Positions 48,844 through 58,192 of a DNA stretch of 64,000 bases are shown here, one piece after another. The notes below the pieces were generated by a model. The model did not search any database. It was not told the DNA's origin and saw nothing but the letters and a program-made list of their open reading frames with translations. Origin of the DNA: an uncultured Sterolibacteriaceae bacterium (GTDB lineage Bacteria > Pseudomonadota > Gammaproteobacteria > Burkholderiales > Rhodocyclaceae); assembly GCA_937888595.1 (NCBI GenBank), contig CALARK010000021.1:1-64000 (forward strand), in the 5' to 3' direction. A program made the position numbers and the translations under genes. How positions within the stretch are numbered: the stretch's first letter is position 1; each line of letters opens with the position of its first letter.

Positions 48844-49201
48844 GTTCGACCAGGAAATCCTTCACCCAGTGTTCGGCACGGGCACCGGAAAAGCGCCCCT
48901 TGATCTCGCCGTCGACGAACAGCAGCACGGTCGGGAAACCGCGCAGGCCGTAGCGGCCGGCGAGCTTCATGTTCGCGCCTTCATCGACCTCGACCTTGGC
49001 CAGCTTCAACTGGCCGGCCATGGCCGCGGCGACGCGATCGAGCACCGGCGTCAACGCACGGCAGGGCGGGCACCAGTCGGCCCAGAAGTCGACGATCACG
49101 GGCCCGGCTTTCGAGGCCTCGATGACCTGCGCCTCGAAACCTTCGAGGTCGACGTCGAAGATGTAGTCGGGCTCAGGATGCGGATGGGGGAAATGCGACA
49201 T
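48833..49201 (-). CDS. Thioredoxin-family protein
   Basis: A 122-aa thioredoxin with the variant active site FWADWCPPCRAL (Cys44, Cys47) and the cis-proline loop GFPTVLLF. A His/Pro-rich N-terminal stretch (MSHFPHPHPEPD) precedes the fold. CPPC instead of CGPC would shift its redox potential. The ATG at 49201 has AGGAA upstream. Confidence 0.92.
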   Translation of the reverse strand: MSHFPHPHPEPDYIFDVDLEGFEAQVIEASKAGPVIVDFWADWCPPCRALTPVLDRVAAAMAGQLKLAKVEVDEGANMKLAGRYGLRGFPTVLLFVDGEIKGRFSGARAEHWVKDFLVEHGV

Positions 49202-49224
49202 CGGAAAGTTCCTCTTGCTTGCGC

Positions 49225-50103
49225 TTATTTCGGCCACAGCCAGGCGGCACCGCGCACGCCCGACGAATCGCCGTGTTTGTTCTTTACCAGCCGCGTGGCG
49301 ACGTGGTCCGAAAACACCCACTCGCCCCACAGCCGGGGGACGCGATCATACAGCCGGTCGAGGTTGGAAACGCCGCCGCCGAGCACGACCACGTCCGGAT
49401 CGAGAATGTTGATGACCTGCGCCAGGGCACGCGCCAGACGCCGCTCGTAGCGCTGCAGTGCGGCTTCGTCGTCTGCCCCGCCGTCGGCGGCGAGCGCCGG
49501 GCCGGACAGGAAGGTCTCGATGCAGCCGCACCGGCCGCAGTAGCAGCGCGGCCGCACGGCTTCCTCGCCCGGCATCGGGTTGTGCCCCCATTCGCCGGCG
49601 ATGGCGTTCGCACCCGCCAGCACCTCCCCGCGCACGACGATGCCGCCGCCGACGCCCGTGCCGAGGATCACGCCGAATACCACCTCCGCCCCTGCCGCCG
49701 CGCCATCCACCGCTTCGGACAACGTGAAGCAGTTGGCATCGTTGGCGATCCGCACCGGCCGGCCGAGCGCGGCCTCGAGGTCGGCGCGCAGCGGCTGGCC
49801 GATCAGCCAGGTCGAATTGGCGTTCTTGATCAGTCCCGCAGCTTTTCCAATGGCACGCGATTCCGCGCCGGGAATGCCGATACCGACACTGGCCGCCGTC
49901 CCGCCGGGGCCGACTTTCGCAAGCGCCGTCCCGCTTGCGCCGATTTTATCTTCGGCCTCACGGACGAGTCCGGCGATCGTCGCCACGGTCGCCGCGTAAT
50001 CCCCGTGCGGCGTCGGCACCCGCTCGCGCAGCAGCACGGCCCCGTCATCGTCAAGCGCGATGATTTCGGTCTTTGTGCCGCCGAGGTCGATGCCCAGCCG
50101 CAT
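49225..50103 (-). CDS. ROK-family sugar kinase
   Basis: A 292-aa kinase with the phosphate loop GIDLGGTKTE (4-13), GTGVGGGIVV, the catalytic region AGEWGHNPMPGEE and the zinc-site CYCGRCGCIETFLSG. Fructokinase and N-acetylglucosamine kinase are the usual activities; which one is not clear. Between the first beta strands two repeat copies in tandem encode KIGASGTALAKVGPGGTAAS, an extension that related kinases lack. Confidence 0.9.
   Translation of the reverse strand: MRLGIDLGGTKTEIIALDDDGAVLLRERVPTPHGDYAATVATIAGLVREAEDKIGASGTALAKVGPGGTAASVGIGIPGAESRAIGKAAGLIKNANSTWLIGQPLRADLEAALGRPVRIANDANCFTLSEAVDGAAAGAEVVFGVILGTGVGGGIVVRGEVLAGANAIAGEWGHNPMPGEEAVRPRCYCGRCGCIETFLSGPALAADGGADDEAALQRYERRLARALAQVINILDPDVVVLGGGVSNLDRLYDRVPRLWGEWVFSDHVATRLVKNKHGDSSGVRGAAWLWPK
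49895..49917 (-). repeat. 23-bp dispersed repeat, copy 13 (in ROK gene)
   Basis: GCCGTCCCGCC-G-GGGCCGACTTT, one difference from consensus. It is read as KVGPGGTA. Confidence 0.9.
49925..49947 (-). repeat. 23-bp dispersed repeat, copy 14 (in ROK gene, tandem with copy 13)
   Basis: GCCGTCCCGCT-T-GCGCCGATTTT, three differences from consensus, seven bases from copy 13 and in the same direction. It is read as KIGASGTA. Confidence 0.85.
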
Positions 50104-50106
50104 GGC

Positions 50107-52176
50107 CTACTTGAACAGCCCCTTGAGCTTGCCCTTGAGCTTGTCGTCGGCCTGTTGCCGAAGCTCGGTCTTCTTTTCCTCGACCTTCGCCTTGACGGCT
50201 TCGCCGGCCACCGCCGACAGCTCGATCTTCCAGTCCGGCTGGTCGAAAGGCCCGCTGAGGCGCACCGGAATGGTCAGGCCCTTCACCGCATCGAGGTCCT
50301 TGCCGCCCTGCCCGGTCGCGGTGGCGACGACGCTGGTCCTGAGGAGGTAATCGAGCCGCCCGTTGCCGATGTCGATGTCGCCCGCGCCGGCCAGGCGCAG
50401 TAGCGGCGACTTGGCCAGCAGGTCGTCGTTGTGCGCGACCCCGTTCGCGATGCGGAAGCTCGCCGACAGTTCGCTGAAATCGGTCTTCCGGTTCGCGTCG
50501 GCCGTCACGCCGACATCCTGGCCGCCCTTGAGCAGCGACTTCGCTTCGCGCAGCTTCTGGCCGATGTCGATGCCCTTGATGGCGCCATCGCGCAATTCGA
50601 CCCGGGCACTGCCGGCCAGCGCCTTTTTCAGTGCCGCCACGGTGGCGCCCTGCGCCGTGAGGTCGAGCGCGACATTGCCCCGCCCGGCGAGCAGGTCCTG
50701 GTCGGCGAGATCATTGAGCAGGGGATCGATGCGCACCCCGGTCAGCGTCTGCTTCGCCGCGAAGCGGTTGCCCTTCGCGTTGGCGGAGAGCTCGCCCTCG
50801 AGCCGGCCTTCGTACAGGTTGGCCGACAGCGGCGCGATGGCGAGCCTGCCTTGCTTCGCATCGACCTGCACGCGCAGGTTGCTCGCCTTGAGCTTCGCGG
50901 CGGTGAGCTGCCCGATCTTCACCGTCCCCTTGAGGTCGAGGCCCTCGAGCGCGGAAAGGTCGATCTTCTGTTCCGCCGCCTTGCCGGCTGTACCGCCGAC
51001 AGCGGCATCCGGCGATTTCCGATCCGGCGGCAGGTACTTGTCGAGGTCGAGCTGGTCGATGTCGAGATCGAAGGCGAGCGCCAGCGGCGCGAACTTGCCG
51101 AACTCCACTTTCGCCTTGATCGTGCTCGCGTCGAGTTGGGTGTCGAGCTGCAGCCGGGCGGACTGCTTCGCGAGATCGGCGCTGAGCGCGCCGGACAGCG
51201 GCAGGGCGAGCGTCTTCATCGGCAAGGCGGGATGCGTCAGGTCCAGTTGGCCGGCCAGCTGCGTCAGCGCGACGGTCTGTTTGCCGAGATCGAGCGCGAC
51301 GGGCGAGGCGAGCTTCGCGGCGAGCTGCGCCTCGCTGACCTTCGCATCGGCATCGAGCGCAAATTTCTCGATCTTCAGCGACTGCGCATCGCCGGCCATT
51401 CCGGTCACACCGGATAGCCTCAGCGTCGCGGCGATCCTGCGCTCCTTGCCGTCGAGCGTCGCCGCGAATCTGAACGTTTCGCCGCTGGCACCATCTGCGG
51501 TAATGGCTAAACGCGGGATGTCGAGCTTCACGGTAAAGGCGTCCGCGTCGAGCTGGCCGCGCGCCGACAATGCGAGCGCCTCGATGCCGCCGCGTCCATC
51601 CGCGAAGCGCACCGGGCCGCTGGACAGGTCGAGGTCGGCGAGTGAGAAGCGGCTACCCTGCTGCTCGTCGCGCCAGTCGATGCGGGCATTGGCGATGCGG
51701 ATGGCGGCGATGTCGATGGTGGGCATCGGTCCGGGACCCGCCGTCCCGCCGGCGCCGACTTTTTCCGCCGGCGGGACGGCGGGGCCGGCGAGGTCGGCGA
51801 CATTGAGCGAACCGTCCTTGCGCTTCACCACCGTCGCGGCCAGCCCATCGATCGCGACTTCGCGCACCACGACCTGCTTCGACAGCAGCGGCATCACGGC
51901 GACGGCGACGCTCGCCTGTTCGAGCCGGGCGAATTCGGCCTGGCCGCCGGGCTCGGACAGCGTGGTCCGGCCCAGCTTGACCGCCACGTTCGGCCAGAAG
52001 CCGAGCGCGAGGTCGCCCTCGATTTTCAGTACCCGGCCGGTCTGCTGTTCGACGGCGGCGGCGATTTCCTGCTTGAGGCGCGTGGCATCGAAAGTGGCCG
52101 CGAGGTAGGCCGCCACGCCGGCCAGCCCCAGCAGCAGTGCGGCGAAAATGCCGAGGGCAATCTTGAGGGCCTTCAT
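50107..52176 (-). CDS. AsmA-family protein
   Basis: A 689-aa inner-membrane-anchored periplasmic protein, with one N-terminal TM helix (LKIALGIFAALLLGLAGVAAYLAA), then an AsmA domain (LKIEGDLALGFWPNVAVKLGRTTLSEP) and a long beta-rich region ending in a Lys-rich tail. AsmA-type proteins act in envelope lipid transport or assembly. An in-frame repeat copy followed by an inverted partial copy encodes VPPAEKVGAGGTAGPG in an interdomain linker. GGAG precedes the ATG. Confidence 0.9.
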   Translation of the reverse strand: MKALKIALGIFAALLLGLAGVAAYLAATFDATRLKQEIAAAVEQQTGRVLKIEGDLALGFWPNVAVKLGRTTLSEPGGQAEFARLEQASVAVAVMPLLSKQVVVREVAIDGLAATVVKRKDGSLNVADLAGPAVPPAEKVGAGGTAGPGPMPTIDIAAIRIANARIDWRDEQQGSRFSLADLDLSSGPVRFADGRGGIEALALSARGQLDADAFTVKLDIPRLAITADGASGETFRFAATLDGKERRIAATLRLSGVTGMAGDAQSLKIEKFALDADAKVSEAQLAAKLASPVALDLGKQTVALTQLAGQLDLTHPALPMKTLALPLSGALSADLAKQSARLQLDTQLDASTIKAKVEFGKFAPLALAFDLDIDQLDLDKYLPPDRKSPDAAVGGTAGKAAEQKIDLSALEGLDLKGTVKIGQLTAAKLKASNLRVQVDAKQGRLAIAPLSANLYEGRLEGELSANAKGNRFAAKQTLTGVRIDPLLNDLADQDLLAGRGNVALDLTAQGATVAALKKALAGSARVELRDGAIKGIDIGQKLREAKSLLKGGQDVGVTADANRKTDFSELSASFRIANGVAHNDDLLAKSPLLRLAGAGDIDIGNGRLDYLLRTSVVATATGQGGKDLDAVKGLTIPVRLSGPFDQPDWKIELSAVAGEAVKAKVEEKKTELRQQADDKLKGKLKGLFK
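51740..51762 (-). repeat. 23-bp dispersed repeat, copy 15 (in asmA-like gene)
   Basis: GCCGTCCCGCC-G-GCGCCGACTTT, exact consensus. It is read as EKVGAGGTAG. Confidence 0.95.
51766..51780 (+). repeat. Partial inverted copy of the dispersed repeat
   Basis: CGCCGGCGGGACGGC is the first 15 bases of the repeat in the opposite direction, three bases from copy 15. Together with flanking CCC/GGG they give 18-base perfect arms (51737-51754 and 51766-51783), a strong potential hairpin. Confidence 0.85.
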
Positions 52177-52187
52177 GACATCTCCTC

Positions 52188-52823
52188 TCAGTCGCCGACG
52201 AAGGGATTGCTGCGCCGTTCCTCGCCGAAGGTGGACATCGGGCCGTGGCCCGGAATGAAAGCGAACTCGTCGCCGAGCGGAAACAGCTTCGCGCGGATGC
52301 TCGCGATCAGGTCGCCATGGTTGCCGCGCGGAAAATCGGTCCGGCCGATCGAGCCGGCGAACAGCACGTCGCCGACGACGGCCAGCTGCGACGGCCGGTG
52401 GATGAAGCAGACATGGCCGGGCGTATGGCCCGGCGTGTGGATCACGTCGAGCGCCAGCCCGCCGACCGCCACCGTGTCGCCATCCTCCAGCCAGCGGTCC
52501 GGAGAAAGCGCCGGCGTGGCGGGGAAGCCGAACATGCTGCACTGCTCGGGCAGTTGATCCATCCAGAAGGCATCGTCGCGCTGGGGCCCCTCGACGGGAA
52601 TGCCGAGCCGGGCAGCGAGCGCCGCCGTCCCGCCGACGTGGTCGATGTGGCCATGGGTGAGCAGGATGCGCTCGACCGTCAGGCCGTGCGCGGCAATGGC
52701 GGCGAGGATGTCATCGACGTCGCCGCCGGGATCGACCACGGCCGCGCGGCGCGTGGCGGTTTCCCACAGCAGGCTGCAGTTCTGCTCGAAAGGCGTGACG
52801 GGCAGGATCTGGTAGTTCAGCAT
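52188..52823 (-). CDS. Glyoxalase II-like metallo-hydrolase (YcbL type)
   Basis: A 211-aa MBL protein with LLTHGHIDHVGG, HTPGHTPGHVCF, VVGDVLFAGSIGRTDFPRGN and FIPGHGPMSTFGEE. It is the short glyoxalase II type that lacks the C-terminal substrate domain. Hydrolysis of glutathione or other thioesters is likely. It lies 11 bp upstream of the AsmA gene on the same strand. Confidence 0.93.
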   Translation of the reverse strand: MLNYQILPVTPFEQNCSLLWETATRRAAVVDPGGDVDDILAAIAAHGLTVERILLTHGHIDHVGGTAALAARLGIPVEGPQRDDAFWMDQLPEQCSMFGFPATPALSPDRWLEDGDTVAVGGLALDVIHTPGHTPGHVCFIHRPSQLAVVGDVLFAGSIGRTDFPRGNHGDLIASIRAKLFPLGDEFAFIPGHGPMSTFGEERRSNPFVGD

Positions 52824-52829
52824 CGGGGA

Positions 52830-54692
52830 TCAGTGCGCCATGAAGGTGATGCCGTAGAGCAGGACGCCGGCGATGACGAACAGCACGAAGACGATGGTCT
52901 TCCACGGCGTGGCCTTTTCGGCGTAGGGATCGGACAGCGCGCGCTCGGCGCCGGCCGGCAGGGTCGCCAGCTGCGTCAGCGAGGTGCCGAAGGGAATGTT
53001 GATGCGCGCCCGGGCATTGACCGCCCAGCCGTTGGCGTCGAGCAGCGGCCCGAGGTTGCGGGCGCGCAGCTTGAACCAGGCGAGGATCACCGCCGGGCCG
53101 GACACGAGCAGCAGCAGGCCGACGAACACCAGCGGCATCTGCCACCAGGCGAGGCCGAGAATGCCCGTGACCAGCGAGGCGATCGCCGTGCCGATCGCGC
53201 CGACGGCCAGGCCGATCGCGGCGAAGATGCCGGCGAACTTGCCGACGTCGAACGGTGTGGGTGCCGCCTTGGTGGCAGGTGCCGCGGGGGCCTCGACCTT
53301 CTTGCCGACGCCGGCGGCGGTCTCGGCGAGCTTGCCCTCGACGGCCGTCGCCTTGCTGGCGGCAAGCTTCTGCAGCTGCTCGCCGACCATGCGCGCCAGC
53401 TTCTTGTAGGGCGACCAGAAGGCCTGGCGCAGGCTGATCGGATGATCGACGATCTTGGTGATCGTCGCGTCCCAGTCGTTGCCCTGGCGATCGTAGAAGA
53501 CGCCGTTGCGGCCGACCATCAGCTGGTCGCTGTCGCCGGCAGTGAAGGCGGCGGCGATGGTCATCTTCCCGCCGGGACGCACGCAGTCGCAATAGACGAG
53601 GCAGAGGCGCGAGAGGGTCGCCAGCGCGGCATGCCGGCCGGCGTCATTGACGGCGACCGTCAGCTCGGCGGCGCGGCCGTCGAGGTAGAGCGTGCCGATC
53701 TGGAACATGGCCGGCTTCTGGTGCGTGTAGAAATCCTTGAAGGCGACGAAGTTGTTGGCGAGCGTCATCAGGTCGCGGCAGTAGCGCGCGAGCCGTTCGA
53801 GCGCCAGCACGCCGTCGCCGGCCGACGCCGGATCCGGCTTCGCCGCCAGCCAAGCGACGTAGGGCGCGAACCTGTCCTTGAGGCTCTGCCAGTCGGCCTC
53901 GGTCAGGCTGTCGCGTTCCCCGAGCAGCGGAACCACCGCCTGCTCGCGAAGGGCGGCAAGCGCACCGGCCCAGGCCGGGTTCACGCCCTGGGTCAGCGAC
54001 AGCGTCGCCGTCCCGTCGGCGCCGACTTTTGCGATCGGCAGGTCGGCGGTCGATCCGGGCGCAAGCACACCGGCGGCGAGCGCCTTGAGCGCGTCCTCGG
54101 AGGCGTTGAGCAAGGCCGTGGCACGTTCGTCGAACGCCGCCAGGCGGCAGCGCGCGAACCAGTCGTCGATCTTGGCGGCGACCGCCTGCACGGCGGCATG
54201 CGCCGCTTCGGTGGCGTCGCCGAGCGGACGGGCGTCCGCGCCGGCGGCCGCCCAGGCGGCCTGGGATTTTTCGGCGATGCGCGCCTGTGCGGCACTGGCC
54301 GCCTCGACCGTGATGGTCCCGTCGCCACCTTCGGCGGCGACCTCGCGCGCCGCGGCAGCGATTGCCGCGCCTTCTTCATCGTCGTCGCGAATCGACGCCA
54401 GGGGCAGCGGCCCGCCCGCGAGCGGGGCCGGATCGCGCAGGCGCGTCCCCGCCCACTCCGCCGCCGCGATCAGCTCGGGCGCCCGGATGTGCCCGTCGCC
54501 ATCCGCATCGAGCAGGGCCAGGGTGCGGGCATCGAACTCGGTGCCGGCCACCGGACAGGACAGCGCGACCCAGAGCTTCTGGTCGAGCCCGCCGATCGCC
54601 AGCAGGTCATCGGGGGTGTCGATACGCGGCTGGTCGAAGCCGCCGGCGCGGAAGAATTTCCAGGAGTGTGGGTTCGCAGTCATGACACGCAT
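52830..54692 (-). CDS. EF-hand-containing membrane protein of unknown function, 620 aa
   Basis: No family name comes to mind. Near the N-terminus LLDADGDGHIRAPEL is a perfect EF-hand loop (Asp62, 64, 66 and Glu73), so calcium binding is likely. The middle is helical and Ala-rich, then VYCDCVRPGGKMTIAAAF. After a Lys/Ala/Pro linker come hydrophobic segments (GIFAAIGLAVGAIGTAIASLVTGILG, LVFVGLLLLVSGPAVILAWF) and a last TM helix at the C-terminus (IVFVLFVIAGVLLYGITF). A repeat copy encodes AKVGADGTATL. Starts at 54692 or 54683 are both possible. Confidence 0.75.
   Translation of the reverse strand: MRVMTANPHSWKFFRAGGFDQPRIDTPDDLLAIGGLDQKLWVALSCPVAGTEFDARTLALLDADGDGHIRAPELIAAAEWAGTRLRDPAPLAGGPLPLASIRDDDEEGAAIAAAAREVAAEGGDGTITVEAASAAQARIAEKSQAAWAAAGADARPLGDATEAAHAAVQAVAAKIDDWFARCRLAAFDERATALLNASEDALKALAAGVLAPGSTADLPIAKVGADGTATLSLTQGVNPAWAGALAALREQAVVPLLGERDSLTEADWQSLKDRFAPYVAWLAAKPDPASAGDGVLALERLARYCRDLMTLANNFVAFKDFYTHQKPAMFQIGTLYLDGRAAELTVAVNDAGRHAALATLSRLCLVYCDCVRPGGKMTIAAAFTAGDSDQLMVGRNGVFYDRQGNDWDATITKIVDHPISLRQAFWSPYKKLARMVGEQLQKLAASKATAVEGKLAETAAGVGKKVEAPAAPATKAAPTPFDVGKFAGIFAAIGLAVGAIGTAIASLVTGILGLAWWQMPLVFVGLLLLVSGPAVILAWFKLRARNLGPLLDANGWAVNARARINIPFGTSLTQLATLPAGAERALSDPYAEKATPWKTIVFVLFVIAGVLLYGITFMAH
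54007..54029 (-). repeat. 23-bp dispersed repeat, copy 16 (in EF-hand gene)
   Basis: GCCGTCCCGTC-G-GCGCCGACTTT, one difference from consensus. It is read as KVGADGTA. Confidence 0.9.
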
Positions 54693-54738
54693 CGGCCTCG
54701 CAGGTTGGAAGGCATCATATTACCGCCCGTACTGCATA

Positions 54739-54768
54739 TTGACGAAGGTGACGGGAGGTGCGTATCGT
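54739..54768 (+). promoter_or_regulatory. Sigma-70-like promoter of the second chemoreceptor
   Basis: TTGACG (54739-54744) and TATCGT (54763-54768) are 18 bases apart, with the -10 box ending 41 bases before the ATG. The interval is shared with the divergent EF-hand gene. Confidence 0.45.
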
Positions 54769-54809
54769 GTGCACCACAAGAATTCCAACCCATTGCCTCC
54801 GGAGATTCC

Positions 54810-56008
54810 ATGTCCTCCTCGACTGTCGGCGGTCCGTCGATTTTGCGGAACCTGCTGCTCTCCTTTCTCGGCTTCGGCCTCGGCGTCGCGCTGGTGTTTC
54901 CCTTTTACGCCGACTTCTTCGTCAACTGGAAGCCCGGCATGCTGCCGTGGTTCGTCGCCGGCTGCGTCGTCGCGGGCGTGTCGATCGGCGTCGCCAACTA
55001 CTGGCTGCTCAACCGCATCCTGCTCGTCAAGCTGCGGCGCATCGCCGAGGTGGCGAACCAGATCTCGCGCAAGGACCTCACCCACAGCTGCGGCATCCAG
55101 AGCGCCGACACCATCGGCGAGATCGTTTCCAGCTTCAACGCCATGGCGGCGAACCTGCGCAGCCTGATCGGCGAGACGCGCCGGCTGTCCGACGGCGTGA
55201 GCCACGATGCGCGCGACATCCACGTATTCTTCGACGGCGTCGCCGGGCGCCTCGGCGAGCAGTCGCAGGAAGTGGATGGCATCCGCTCGGCCATCGGCGA
55301 AATGGCCGGCATCGTCGGGGATATCGCCCGGCACGCCGGGACGACCGCCGAGCGGGGCCGAACGGCCGCGACGCAGGCGGCGGCAGGCGGCCGCATCGTG
55401 CAGTCCACTATCTCCGGCATGGAGCAGATCAGCGGCCATGTCAGCGCCGCGGCACAGGCGGTGGAAGGCCTGCGCGAGCAGAGCCAGCAGATCGACGAAA
55501 TCGTCCGTACCATTTCCGAGATCGCCGACCAGACCAACCTGCTGGCGCTCAACGCCGCGATCGAGGCGGCGCGGGCGGGCGAACAGGGCCGCGGCTTCGC
55601 CGTCGTGGCCGACGAAGTGCGCAAGCTCGCCGAGCGCACGACCGCGGCGACCGGGGAAATCGGCGCCATGATCGCCGCCATCCACGTCAGCATCGGCCAG
55701 ACGGTGGACACCATCGCCCGCGGTGCGGAAACCGCCGATACGGGCGTCGCCATGGCGCGCGAGGCGGGCGATGCGCTGGCGGAAATCGTCGCCGGCGCCG
55801 ACGAGGTCACGCAGCTGATCGACGAAATTGCCGCCGCGACGCGTCGCCAGCAGGACAGCGTGCAGCAGGTCGAGCGCAACATCACCCGCATCGCCGACCT
55901 GATCGGCGACATCCGCGATGCCGTCGGCGATGGCGCGGGCCGTGCCGACGCACTGGCCGGCACCGCCGAAGCGCTGCACTCCAGCGTGCAAGAATTCAGG
56001 GTCGAAAA

Positions 56009-56012
<4 letters not shown>
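54810..56012 (+). CDS. Methyl-accepting chemotaxis protein without periplasmic sensor
   Basis: A 400-aa receptor with two TM helices joined by a loop of only about 15 residues, then HAMP (LRRIAEVANQISRKDLTHSC) and the signalling hairpin with tip ARAGEQGRGFAVVADEVRKLAERT. It must sense through its membrane part, a partner or the cytoplasm. It lacks a C-terminal CheR-tether motif, unlike the receptor at 23466-26207. GGAG lies five bases before the ATG. Confidence 0.92.
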
Positions 56013-56790
<778 letters not shown>

Positions 56791-56794
<4 letters not shown>

Positions 56795-57567
56795 GCTACG
56801 CCTTACCTGTCCTGTCGCGCCGCGCCCTTGCCGTCTGGGGTCGCAACTTCCTCGTCTGGCGCAAGCTGGCCATCCCGTCGCTGCTCGGCAACCTGGCCGA
56901 CCCGATGATCTACCTGTTCGGCCTGGGCTACGGTCTCGGCGGCCTGCTGCCGCAGATCGAGGGAGTGCCCTACATCGCCTTCCTCGCCGCCGGCACGGTG
57001 TGCGCCTCGACGATGAACGCCGCCTCCTTCGAGGCGCTCTACTCGGCCTTCGCGCGCATGCACGTGCAGCGCACCTGGGAGGGCATCATGAACGCCCCGG
57101 TCGGCCTCGACGACGTGGTCGCCGGCGAATGCCTCTGGGCCGCCACCAAGGCCTCGCTCTCGGGCGCGGCCATCCTCGGCGTGATCGCGCTGCTCGGCTA
57201 TGTCGATGGCCCGCTGGCGCTGTGGGCGCTGCCGGCGATCTTCCTCGCCGGCCTGTGCTTCGCCGCGCTCGGCCTGATCGTCACCGCGCTGGCGCCCTCC
57301 TACGACTTCTTCATGTACTACTTCACGCTGTTCATCACGCCGATGGTGCTGCTGTGCGGCGTGTTCTTCCCCGTCGACCAGCTGCCGCCGGCCGTCCAGG
57401 CCGTCGGCGCCTGGCTGCCGCTGTCGCATGCGGTCGAGTTGATCCGGCCACTGGCCTTCGGCCGCCTGCCCGACACGATCCTCACCCATGTCGGTGCCTT
57501 GCTGGCGACCGGCGCGATCGCCTTCTGGATCGCGACCGTGCTCGTGCGCCGCCGGCTGCTGAAATAA
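56791..57567 (+). CDS. nodJ: NodJ-like ABC-2 transporter permease
   Basis: A 258-aa permease with six TM helices, paired with the upstream ATPase. WRKLAIPSLLGNLADPMIYLFGLGYGLG and the C-terminal LCGVFFPVDQLPPAVQAVGAWLPLSHAVELIRPL match the NodJ type. Outside rhizobia these pairs export unknown compounds, often lipids or polysaccharide-linked molecules; no nodulation role is implied. Confidence 0.93.
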
Positions 57568-57569
57568 GC

Positions 57570-57592
57570 GCCGTCCCGCCGGCGCCGACTAT
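57570..57592 (-). repeat. 23-bp dispersed repeat, copy 17 (intergenic)
   Basis: GCCGTCCCGCC-G-GCGCCGACTAT, one difference from consensus. It starts three bases after the nodJ stop, between that operon and the Mrp-type operon. Confidence 0.92.
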
Positions 57593-57605
57593 TTCTGAAG
57601 CAGAT

Positions 57606-57619
57606 TTGATCTGCGTCAA
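57606..57619. promoter_or_regulatory. FNR/ANR-type box upstream of the Mrp/NuoH-like operon
   Basis: TTGAT-CTGC-GTCAA matches the FNR-family consensus TTGATNNNNATCAA at nine of ten positions and equals a common ANR/DNR variant. It ends 46 bases before the first ATG. An oxygen-responsive activator binding here would link the operon to anaerobic growth. Confidence 0.72.
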
Positions 57620-57621
57620 CC

Positions 57622-57655
57622 GCACTGCAACATAAACGTCGCAATGCAGCATTAG
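57622..57655. promoter_or_regulatory. Paired TGCA-type motifs between the FNR-type box and mnhE
   Basis: GCACTGCAACAT (57622-57633) and GCAATGCAGCAT (57641-57652) are near-repeats of GCAGTGCAACAT upstream of the phaC operon at 42493-42504. TAGAAT at 57653-57658 could be a -10 box. Binding by a PHA-type regulator is speculative. Confidence 0.35.
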
Positions 57656-57664
57656 AATTCACTT

Positions 57665-58192
57665 ATGGATTCAAGCACTGCTACCGGCATCGCGCGGAAA
57701 TCCGGAGCCGGGAGGGTGGGGTTGTTCCTCACGCTTCTCCTGTTCTGGATTCTGCTGAACGGCTCGCTGGCCACCGACGTCCTGATCGTCGGAGCAGGCG
57801 TTTCCGCGCTCATCGCCGTCCTGTTCCCCGGCCATCTCGGCTGGTTCTCCGAACTCCGGCTGACGCCGCAGGCGCTCGCCACCACCGTCGCCTACATCCT
57901 TTACTACCTGAAGGCGCTGATCACCTCGAACCTCAACGTGGCCTCCATCGTGCTTTCGCCCGACCTGCCGGTGCGGCCGGGCATCGTCAAGGTCAAGACG
58001 AAACTCAAGAGTTCGATGGGGCGCATGCTGCTGGCCAACTCGATCACGCTGACGCCGGGCACGCTGTCCGTCGACATCGATGGCGAATGGCTCTACATCC
58101 ACTGGGTGACGGTCGATTCGCCCGACATCGAGGCCGCCACGCAGGCGATCGTCGGCGGTTTCGAACGCTATCTCGAGGTGATGTATGGCTAG
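57665..58192 (+). CDS. mnhE: Mrp/Mnh-type antiporter subunit E (MbhA-like)
   Basis: A 175-aa membrane subunit with two or three N-terminal TM helices (LFLTLLLFWILLNGSL, DVLIVGAGVSALIAVLF) and the conserved cytoplasmic domain (KLKSSMGRMLLANSITLTPGTLSVDIDGEWLYIHWV). First gene of the operon; in Mrp antiporters and in MBH-type complexes this subunit is part of the sodium/proton module. It overlaps mnhF by 8 bp. Confidence 0.92.
   Translation: MDSSTATGIARKSGAGRVGLFLTLLLFWILLNGSLATDVLIVGAGVSALIAVLFPGHLGWFSELRLTPQALATTVAYILYYLKALITSNLNVASIVLSPDLPVRPGIVKVKTKLKSSMGRMLLANSITLTPGTLSVDIDGEWLYIHWVTVDSPDIEAATQAIVGGFERYLEVMYG

Noticed and set aside
52621..52640. GCCGTCCCGCCGACG in the glyoxalase II-like gene
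   Set aside because: It encodes HVGGTAAL, part of the conserved metal-binding motif of the family; only half of the repeat is matched.
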